From: Verrucomicrobiota bacterium
Lineage (GTDB): Bacteria; Verrucomicrobiota; Verrucomicrobiia; Opitutales; Opitutaceae
Assembly: GCA_023430565.1 (NCBI GenBank)
Contig: JAEZAD010000033.1
Location: 1-10,050 of the forward strand
Direction: 5' to 3'
Length of the DNA: 10,050 bases
A program made the position numbers and the translations under genes. A model generated the notes under the pieces. That model did not search any database. It saw only the letters and a list, made by a program, of their open reading frames with translations, and had not been told where the DNA came from. Below, in pieces: positions 5,806 to 10,050 of this stretch; position 1 is the stretch's first letter; every line of letters begins with the position of its first letter.

Positions 5806-6876
5806 ATGTCTCCAGCCGAAATCTTCGCCCAAGCCGCCCAGCTCCTTCGCGAGGGCCAGGTCCTCGAATCGCGCCCCACCGCCGATTCCCTCGCCGCCGC
5901 TCTCCGCTGCTACGAGCAGGCGATCGTCATCCTCCGCACCCTTCCGCTCGCGCAACCCGACGTCCGCCACCAGCTCGCGCTCGCCGCCATGAATCGCGGC
6001 AACGCCCTCCAGCGCCAGAACACCCCCGACTCTCTCGAGCGGGCCATTCAAGCCTACGACGAAGCCATCGCGTTTTTCCGCACACTTCCGCTCGACCAGC
6101 TCCCCGACGCCCGCAACAGCCTCGGCGCCGCCTGGATGAATCGCGGCCACGCCTTCCATCTCAAAGCCGACCCCGCCGCCATCGTCGAATCCGTCCGCTC
6201 GCAGGAGGAAGCCATCTCTGTCCTCCGCACCCTCCCCCTCGACGCCCACCCGTCCTTCCGCATCAACCTCGCCGCCGCCTGGATGAATCAGGCCAACGCC
6301 CTTCTCGCCATCGACGAAGACGATCGCGCCGACGCCTCCGCCCGCGAAGCCATCGTCCTCACGACCCCGCTCGAACAACAACAACCCGCCCTCGCCGACG
6401 TCAGCCTGAAAGCTCGCCGCGCCCGCTGCGAAGCCATCGGCCGCATCCTCTATCGGTCCAATCGCCGCGGCGAACCCACCGACGCCCTTGCCGACGAAGC
6501 CAGCGACCTCGTCGACGACGGCCTCGCCCTCTCCCGCCGCTGGGAGTCGAACGGCTTCCCCCACTTCCGCGCCACCGCCACCCGCCTCTACGCCTTCGGC
6601 GCTCAACTCTACCGGCTCCACCTGCCCGACTTCCTCGCCGAATTCCTCCTCGAACACCTCGACCCCGAGCAGTCGCCCGGCGCCGTCGCCGACTCGCCCG
6701 ATCTTCACTTCATCGCGTCCGACACCCTGACCCAGGCGAAACTCGACCTCGAATCGCGCCAGCGCTTCTTCCTCGATACGCCCGAAACATCCCGCCTACT
6801 CGACCGCCTTCGCACCCTTCGCGACGCCGAAACCCGCCTCGGCGCCCTCCGCGCGCGTTTTCTGCCCCAATCCTGA
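5806..6876 (+). CDS. Tetratricopeptide-type repeat protein
   Basis: This 356-residue protein has no signal peptide or membrane helix and is probably cytoplasmic. Three long repeats with a 48-49 residue period are visible: the phrase RTLPL recurs at 44, 92 and 141, and the helix start MNRGNAL, MNRGHAF, MNQANAL at 62, 111 and 160. Each unit has the helix-turn-helix look of TPR, with CYEQAIVIL, YDEAIAFF and QEEAISVL as the second helices. After about residue 200 the repeats fade into an acidic helical C-terminal half with no recognised domain. TPR arrays serve protein-protein contacts, so the partner is unknown. The ATG at 5806 opens just after a dispersed repeat, with no visible RBS. A small perfect inverted repeat lies right after the stop. 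It probably stands alone. Confidence 0.82.
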   Translation: MSPAEIFAQAAQLLREGQVLESRPTADSLAAALRCYEQAIVILRTLPLAQPDVRHQLALAAMNRGNALQRQNTPDSLERAIQAYDEAIAFFRTLPLDQLPDARNSLGAAWMNRGHAFHLKADPAAIVESVRSQEEAISVLRTLPLDAHPSFRINLAAAWMNQANALLAIDEDDRADASAREAIVLTTPLEQQQPALADVSLKARRARCEAIGRILYRSNRRGEPTDALADEASDLVDDGLALSRRWESNGFPHFRATATRLYAFGAQLYRLHLPDFLAEFLLEHLDPEQSPGAVADSPDLHFIASDTLTQAKLDLESRQRFFLDTPETSRLLDRLRTLRDAETRLGALRARFLPQS

Positions 6877-6878
6877 CA

Positions 6879-6894
6879 AAGATCGAACGATCTT
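6879..6894. repeat. Perfect inverted repeat after the TPR gene
   Basis: AAGATCG and CGATCTT flank a 2-base AA centre, two bases after the TPR stop codon. As RNA it would form a small hairpin with a 4-base or larger loop. No U-tract follows. It could be a weak terminator, an mRNA end stabiliser, or an operator for the lipoprotein gene at 6952. Confidence 0.4.
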
Positions 6895-6951
6895 CGCTCT
6901 ACGTCGTCGAATAGGGCAGCCAACCCTTTTCGCGACCCGTTCAACCTTTCG

Positions 6952-7374
6952 ATGAAATCAGCCGCCGCCCTGCTGGCGCTCCTCGCCCTTTTTCTCACGT
7001 CTTGCACCAGCCTCTACACCGATCGCCACCCGCGCACCGATTTCAGCACCCTCCAACGTTTCTACGTCGAACGCCGCCTCGCCGATAACCACCAGATCGA
7101 TCGCGCCATCGTCGCCGAACTCCAGGCCATGGGCTTCGAAGCCTCCTCCGGACCGATGACCATGATGCCCCGCGAGGTCGACGCCATCATCACCTACCAC
7201 GACGAGTGGGCTTGGGACTTCAAAACCTATCTCATTCAACTCCACATCCAAATCCGCAGCGCCCACCGCGACCAACCGCTCGCCTTCGGCACCTACCGCC
7301 AGCCCAACCCCATCCCGAAGTCTCCCGACCAAGTGATCCGCCTCATCCTCTCGCGTCTGCTAAAGCACTCCTAA
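6952..7374 (+). CDS. Small lipoprotein, possibly DUF4136-like
   Basis: This 140-residue protein starts with a clear lipoprotein signal: MKS, a Leu/Ala core and lipobox FLTSC with C18 as the lipidation site. The mature part begins TSLYTDRHPRTDFSTLQRFYVE, then has a helix DRAIVAELQAMGFE, a strand-rich centre (VDAIITYHDEWAWD and YLIQLHIQIRS) and a C-terminal helix VIRLILSRLLK. This order (early Phe-Tyr strand, an I-x-x-x-L helix before a GFE turn, then a D-x-I-x-x-Y strand) resembles the DUF4136 group of small periplasmic lipoproteins, whose function is unknown; the match is by eye and tentative. It should be membrane-anchored and face the periplasm. It is separated by 75 bases on each side from its neighbours and is probably transcribed alone. 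Confidence 0.8.
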   Translation: MKSAAALLALLALFLTSCTSLYTDRHPRTDFSTLQRFYVERRLADNHQIDRAIVAELQAMGFEASSGPMTMMPREVDAIITYHDEWAWDFKTYLIQLHIQIRSAHRDQPLAFGTYRQPNPIPKSPDQVIRLILSRLLKHS

Positions 7375-7449
7375 AAACATGCCTCGTCCGGATCGAACCT
7401 CGACTCTCCCGCGCACCCCCGCAACCGTCACGTTCGCCAGCCTACCCCT

Positions 7450-7881
7450 ATGAAGAAGTTACCCCTGTGCGCATTGCTTGGCGCCGCTCTATTCGTCATC
7501 TCCGGCACGGTCCTCCTCGTTCAACTCGCCCCGACCCCCGACCCGTTCCCGCTCTTCCTGCCGCTCGTTTGGAACGTCATCATGGTCGGCATCGGCTCGA
7601 GCATCATTCTCCGCTGCGATTGCACCCGCTGCGCCGGCATCGTCTGGGGCATCTTCTGCCTCCTCGCCTCGCTCGCCCTCGGCGCCGCCGCCTTCTACTG
7701 GCTCCTTCCCCAGCAAACCGAACCGCTCGGCACCCCTCGCATCGTTTTCATGTTCGTCACCGTCGGCTTTGGCATCGTCTTCGGCATCTGGCAACTGATC
7801 GCGTTCCACAGCCCCGCCGTCCGCGATCGACACACCGAGCACTCGCCCGCCCGCGAACTCACCCACGCCCACCGCGGCTGA
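7450..7881 (+). CDS. Small four-helix membrane protein with a CxCxxC motif
   Basis: This 143-residue protein is of no family I recognise. Four hydrophobic segments are visible at about residues 7-27, 33-55, 62-86 and 97-119, so it is an integral inner-membrane protein. Between helices 2 and 3 is the short loop RCDCTRCAG with C56-x-C58-x2-C61, which could bind a metal or form a disulfide. The C-terminal 24 residues are hydrophilic and His-rich (H120, H128, H131, H139, H141). The ATG at 7450 begins MKKLP, a normal membrane-protein start, and codon bias is consistent throughout. It ends 12 bases before the first copy of the GTAGC repeat. Function is unknown; the Cys loop and His tail hint at metal contact but prove nothing. 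Confidence 0.78.
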   Translation: MKKLPLCALLGAALFVISGTVLLVQLAPTPDPFPLFLPLVWNVIMVGIGSSIILRCDCTRCAGIVWGIFCLLASLALGAAAFYWLLPQQTEPLGTPRIVFMFVTVGFGIVFGIWQLIAFHSPAVRDRHTEHSPARELTHAHRG

Positions 7882-7893
7882 TTCCGCCGGGCA

Positions 7894-7917
7894 GTAGCTA
7901 CGAGCGTGAGCGAGTGG
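7894..7917. repeat. 24-base GTAGC repeat, copy A (divergent)
   Basis: It starts GTAGCTACGAGC and ends GCGAGTGG. It matches copy B (7931) at 17 of 24 positions, with conserved GTAGC, CGAGC and CGAG cores. Its ACGAGCG can pair with CGCTCGT at 7924-7930, giving a hairpin just downstream of the membrane protein gene. Confidence 0.5.
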
Positions 7918-7930
7918 GCTGTTCGCTCGT

Positions 7931-7954
7931 GTAGCGGCGAGCGCCATCGAGCCG
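7931..7954. repeat. 24-base GTAGC repeat, copy B
   Basis: It starts GTAGCGGCGAGCGCC and ends CGAGCCG. It is 22 of 24 identical to copy C at 8640, which lies on the other side of the oxygenase gene in the same orientation. A CGCCC-ATC-GGGCG mini-hairpin follows at 7958-7970. Confidence 0.65.
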
Positions 7955-8018
7955 AACCGCCCATCGGGCGCCTCGCCAACCGCATTGCCCTTTCCCCCGG
8001 GGCTGCTTCGCTCCCCCC

Positions 8019-8636
8019 ATGCCCGCCCGCGCCTGGTTCCCCACCTACATCTACAGCGAGCCGCTCCAACGCTCCGGCCTCAAACACCTCAACGACAGCC
8101 TCGCCACCGAGTGCCGGCAACTCCGCGAGTTCGACGACGCCGGCCGCCGCTGGAGCGAAAAAAACTACCCCGGCGGCTACACTTCCTACGCCTCCCTGAA
8201 CGAACTCCACCGCTTCTCGAGCACCTTCAATCACCTCGAGAAAAAAATCACCCGCCACGTCCAGGCCTTCGCCCGCGCCCTCGAACTCGACCTCCGCGGC
8301 CGCACCATTCGCATGACCGACTGCTGGGTGAACATCATGCCGCCCAGCGCCGCCCACTCGCTTCACCTTCACCCGCTCTCCTTCATCAGCGGCACCTACT
8401 ACGTCGCCACGCCCAAAGGTTGCCCCGGCCTCAAATTCGAAGACCCCCGCCTCAGCAAATTCATGGCCGCCCCGCCGCGCCTCCCGAACGCGAAACCCGC
8501 CCACCGCGCGCATATCACCTACCCCGCCGAAGCGGGCAACGTCATCCTTTTCGAAAGCTGGCTCCGTCACGAGGTCCCCGCCAACCGCGTCGACGCCGAA
8601 CGCATCAGCATCAGTTTCAACTACAACTGGTCCTAA
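8019..8636 (+). CDS. Putative 2OG-Fe(II) oxygenase (TIGR02466 type)
   Basis: This 205-residue cytoplasmic protein is the normal size for TIGR02466 proteins (putative 2OG-Fe(II) oxygenases, also found in marine phages). Recognisable blocks are the N-terminal WFPTYIYSEPL, the centre WVNIMPPSAAHSLHLHP (H113, H116, H118) with SFISGTYYVATP, and the C-terminal GNVILFESWLRHEVPANR with ERISISFNYNW. The last block gives the distal iron ligand H184 and R195, the expected 2-oxoglutarate carboxylate contact. H116 or H118 would be the first ligand; a textbook His-x-Asp pair is not obvious in this block. The substrate is unknown. The ATG at 8019 gives the normal family N-terminus. It stands alone between copies B and C of a 24-base repeat. 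Confidence 0.85.
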   Translation: MPARAWFPTYIYSEPLQRSGLKHLNDSLATECRQLREFDDAGRRWSEKNYPGGYTSYASLNELHRFSSTFNHLEKKITRHVQAFARALELDLRGRTIRMTDCWVNIMPPSAAHSLHLHPLSFISGTYYVATPKGCPGLKFEDPRLSKFMAAPPRLPNAKPAHRAHITYPAEAGNVILFESWLRHEVPANRVDAERISISFNYNWS

Positions 8637-8639
8637 CCC

Positions 8640-8663
8640 GTAGCGGCGAGCACCAGCGAGCCG
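8640..8663. repeat. 24-base GTAGC repeat, copy C
   Basis: It starts GTAGCGGCGAGCACC and ends CGAGCCG, 3 bases after the oxygenase stop codon. It is 22 of 24 identical to copy B. Its end GCGAG pairs with CTCGC at 8667-8671 across a 6-base loop, so this copy forms a small hairpin at the 3' end of the oxygenase transcript. Confidence 0.65.
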
Positions 8664-8744
8664 CCGCTCGCGCTCCCTCATTTGCCATCTCCGCCCATCT
8701 CGCGGACTTTCCTTCGCGCCCGGCCCCTTGCCCACGCGCCCTTC

Positions 8745-9311
8745 ATGCCCACCCGTCGCCTTTTCATCGCGCTCCCCCTCCCCGAACCGATCCAAATCGT
8801 CCTCTCGCGTCTCGCCGCCGAATCCCTGCCGGGCGCCCGTTGGACACCCCAACATCAGCTTCACGTCACGATGCGTTTCCTCGGCGACGTCGACGACGCC
8901 CGCCTCCCCGCCATCGTCGAACGCCTCTCCACCATTCAGGTCGAGCCCTTCCTCCTCCCCGTCGAAGGCGTCGGCGCTTTTCCCGCCAAAGGCGGTCCGC
9001 CGCGCGTCCTCTGGGCCGGCCTCGGCAACGCCCACCCGCGACTCCATCAACTGCGCAAACAGATCGACGAAGCCCTCCTCAACCTCGGCCTCGATTTCGA
9101 CGTCAGCAGCTTTCATCCGCACGTCTCCCTCGCCCGCTGCACGCCCGACGCCGCCCCCGCCGTCGCGAAATGGCTGCGCACGCACGCCGCCTTCGAAGGC
9201 CCGTCTTTCCGTGTCGATGCGTTCGATTTACTCGAAAGCGAACTCCGCCCCGCCGGCGCTCTGCACCACGTGATCGAGCACATCCCCATCGCCGCCGGCT
9301 CCTCAGCCTGA
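8745..9311 (+). CDS. thpR: RNA 2',3'-cyclic phosphodiesterase (2H superfamily)
   Basis: This 188-residue protein is of the LigT/ThpR family, about the usual length. The two catalytic HxT/S motifs of the 2H phosphoesterases are present: H40-V-T42-M in the block HQLHVTMRFLGDV, and H126-V-S128-L in SFHPHVSLARC. The N-terminal RLFIALPLPE strand and the late DLLESEL segment are also family features. The enzyme opens 2',3'-cyclic phosphate ends of RNA to 2'-phosphates and has in vitro RNA ligase activity in the E. coli member; its cellular role is not settled. The ATG at 8745 is preferred over an in-frame TTG at 8682, because the family starts with this strand and the extra residues look non-coding. 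A short frame begins 13 bases after its stop and may be co-transcribed. Confidence 0.93.
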   Translation: MPTRRLFIALPLPEPIQIVLSRLAAESLPGARWTPQHQLHVTMRFLGDVDDARLPAIVERLSTIQVEPFLLPVEGVGAFPAKGGPPRVLWAGLGNAHPRLHQLRKQIDEALLNLGLDFDVSSFHPHVSLARCTPDAAPAVAKWLRTHAAFEGPSFRVDAFDLLESELRPAGALHHVIEHIPIAAGSSA

Positions 9312-9324
9312 CACCGTTCGCGGC

Positions 9325-9535
9325 ATGGTTGTCATCCGTCGCCTGGTCGATCGCCGCCGCGCCTACACCGGAATCTTCCTGCCCGGCGAACCGCCAAGAA
9401 TTTTCCCGACCACCGACCACCGACCACGAACACGCCCGCATCCTGGAAATCTTCAAACAGGACCGCCCGCACGAAGGCATCGTCAACGACTTCTCCGAGT
9501 TCGCTCTCGCGTCGCTTCGTCCGTCCAAAAAATAG
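9325..9535 (+). pseudogene. Small unrecognised reading frame apparently broken by a 7-base repeat
   Basis: An ATG at 9325, 13 bases after thpR, opens a plausible protein start (MVVIRRLVDRRR, then TGIFLPGEPPRIF). At 9406-9427 lie three copies of CCGACCA. Beyond them the coding-like frame is shifted by one: DHEHARILEIFKQDRP, then NDFSEFALASL and a TAG at 9533-9535 directly before a terminator. Removing one 7-base copy joins both parts into a 67-residue protein across PTTDHEH. As it stands, the ATG frame runs on antisense through the next gene to about 10041, which is unlikely to be real. Caution: GC at third positions does not separate the two frames in the first half (19 of 27 codons in each), and a TTG start at 9329 in the second frame would give an unbroken protein. 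No family is recognised. Confidence 0.45.
9406..9427 (+). repeat. Three tandem copies of CCGACCA
   Basis: Three exact 7-base units plus one further matching base. A unit length that is not a multiple of three means that gain or loss of one copy changes the frame of the surrounding small gene; the two-copy state would restore a single frame. Confidence 0.85.
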
Positions 9536-9556
9536 GGCGGGTCCTCAGACCCGCCC
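9535..9556 (-). terminator. Shared terminator between convergent genes
   Basis: A perfect 8-bp stem (GGGCGGGT pairing with ACCCGCCC) has a 6-base loop CCTCAG. On the minus strand it is followed by TATTTTTTGG, a good U-tract, so it is a strong intrinsic terminator for the gene at 9566-10003, whose stop codon is 9 bases away. On the plus strand it overlaps the last base of the TAG at 9533-9535 and could also end the thpR transcript, but without a U-tract. Confidence 0.78.
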
Positions 9557-9565
9557 CTCAAACGA

Positions 9566-10003
9566 TCAATACCGGTGATGATGATGCCGGTGACGATGAT
9601 GGTGCCGGTGCCCATGCCGGTGACTGTCGATCACCACCACCGGCCGTGAAACCACCACCGGCGGCGGATACGCATCCACATACACCACGCGCCGCGGCGC
9701 ACGATTCACGACGACCACCGGCGCAGGATTCACCACCACGACCGGGGCCGGCCGCACATGACGATGCCGATACTCCACGTGCGACGAGCGATTGCTATCA
9801 ACCACCGCGCCAACCACCGCGCCCGCCGCCGCACCGACGATCGCCCCTTCCGCCCAGCGGTTGCCATTGTGCCCGCCAATCAACGCTCCCGCCACCGCAC
9901 CGACAATCGTCGTGTCGCGAACGACCGACGGACGATAATGTTCCGCTTGTGCGGTGCTTACCGCAGCCGTCGCAAGCGCCAGGGAAACAAGCATGGTTTT
10001 CAT
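9566..10003 (-). CDS. Exported glycine-zipper protein with His-rich tail
   Basis: This 145-residue minus-strand protein has a Sec signal peptide (residues 1-20, cleavage after AQA). Residues about 34-66 form a glycine zipper (GAVAGALIGG, then GAIVGAAAGAVVGAVV), as in YMGG/glycine-zipper envelope proteins that pack into membranes. Next comes a Val/Pro region with the octad PAPVVVVN twice in tandem (85-100) and related PPPVVV and RPVVV phrases. The last 18 residues (128-145) hold 11 histidines, otherwise mainly Arg, and could bind divalent metals. The likely site is the periplasm or outer membrane. AAGG lies 7 bases before the ATG, unusual in this window. It is convergent with the thpR genes and has its own terminator. 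Function is unknown; the zipper and tail are seen directly, metal binding is inferred. Confidence 0.85.
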   Translation of the reverse strand: MKTMLVSLALATAAVSTAQAEHYRPSVVRDTTIVGAVAGALIGGHNGNRWAEGAIVGAAAGAVVGAVVDSNRSSHVEYRHRHVRPAPVVVVNPAPVVVVNRAPRRVVYVDAYPPPVVVSRPVVVIDSHRHGHRHHHRHRHHHHRY

Positions 10004-10010
10004 ATTCGTG

Positions 10011-10014
10011 CCTT
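10011..10014 (-). promoter_or_regulatory. Possible ribosome binding site
   Basis: On the minus strand AAGG stands 7 bases before the ATG of the glycine-zipper gene. Other genes here lack such a motif. Further upstream, at 10043-10050, is a run of eight T on the minus strand, which may be the U-tract of a terminator beyond the window edge. Confidence 0.35.
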
Positions 10015-10050
10015 GAGACGCCGCCCTCCGCGCGCGGTTAACAAAAAAAA

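Noticed and set aside
3946..6708. 920-codon open frame on the minus strand
   Set aside because: It is antisense to three well-supported genes (3949, 4462 and 5806) and most of its length is Gly/Glu/Ala/Asp-rich, as expected from a G+C-rich complementary frame. It also contains the KDAK-type repeat read as protein.
7894..7954. GTAGC repeats as a CRISPR array
   Set aside because: The copies differ at 7 of 24 positions, the single spacer is 13 bases, the third copy is about 690 bases away, and no cas genes are seen.
7695..9185. 496-codon minus-strand frame
   Set aside because: It is antisense to the oxygenase and thpR genes, both with catalytic motifs in the + frame.
9406..9427. Short tandem repeat as a CRISPR or satellite array
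   Set aside because: The units are directly adjacent 7-mers without spacers and there are only three of them.
7985..9535. 516-codon plus-strand frame ending in a plausible C-terminus
   Set aside because: Most of it is an Arg/Pro shadow of the oxygenase and thpR genes. Only its last 40 or so codons look like protein, and these are treated as the 3' part of the small broken frame at 9325-9535.
9325..10041. 238-codon frame running through the terminator and antisense to the glycine-zipper gene
   Set aside because: After the 7-base repeat it turns into Arg/Pro-rich sequence, crosses a perfect terminator hairpin and is antisense to a gene with a clear signal peptide.
10043..10050. Run of eight A at the window end as a poly(A) tail or assembly artefact
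   Set aside because: It follows a coding-gene upstream region and reads as T8 on the minus strand, best explained as a terminator U-tract or an AT-rich promoter part cut by the window edge; it cannot be decided here.

Overview
This is a GC-rich window (third codon positions are overwhelmingly G or C) with densely packed genes, mostly on the + strand and mostly without visible Shine-Dalgarno sequences. Codon style, gene content and two dispersed intergenic repeat types suggest an environmental Verrucomicrobiota, probably Opitutaceae-like. That assignment is inference from sequence style, not a database result.

Positions 1-5682 look like an iron acquisition and handling neighbourhood. In order they hold: the C-terminal part of a TonB-dependent siderophore receptor (1-1470); a 275-base gap with a strong hairpin; a small unrecognised protein with a CxxCxxxCxC cluster (1746-2063); a DUF6607-family lipoprotein (2081-3241); and a Dps-type ferritin (3309-3794). 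Two hairpins follow, the second a convincing intrinsic terminator (3890-3914). A Fur-box-like 7-1-7 inverted repeat (3928-3942) then sits 6 bases before an unrecognised seven-cysteine protein (3949-4434), which is followed after 27 bases by a PepSY-domain membrane protein of the ferric-siderophore-reductase type (4462-5682). The picture is outer-membrane uptake, inner-membrane reduction and cytoplasmic storage, with three uncharacterised proteins (1746, 2081 and 3949) embedded in it.

Positions 5683-9535 hold unrelated single genes: a TPR-repeat protein (5806-6876) preceded by a three-unit 9-base repeat; a small lipoprotein (6952-7374); a four-helix membrane protein (7450-7881); a TIGR02466-type putative 2OG-Fe(II) oxygenase (8019-8636) flanked by copies of a 24-base repeat; and the RNA 2',3'-cyclic phosphodiesterase ThpR (8745-9311). 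A small reading frame follows (9325-9535) that appears to be broken by one extra copy of a 7-base tandem repeat.

Positions 9535-10050: a bidirectional hairpin terminator separates these genes from a convergent minus-strand gene (9566-10003) for an exported glycine-zipper protein with a histidine-rich tail. I saw no rRNA, tRNA, CRISPR array, transposase or integrase. The most rewarding points for follow-up are the Fur-like box with its Cys-rich target gene, the Cys-cluster protein beside DUF6607, and the 7-base repeat frameshift.
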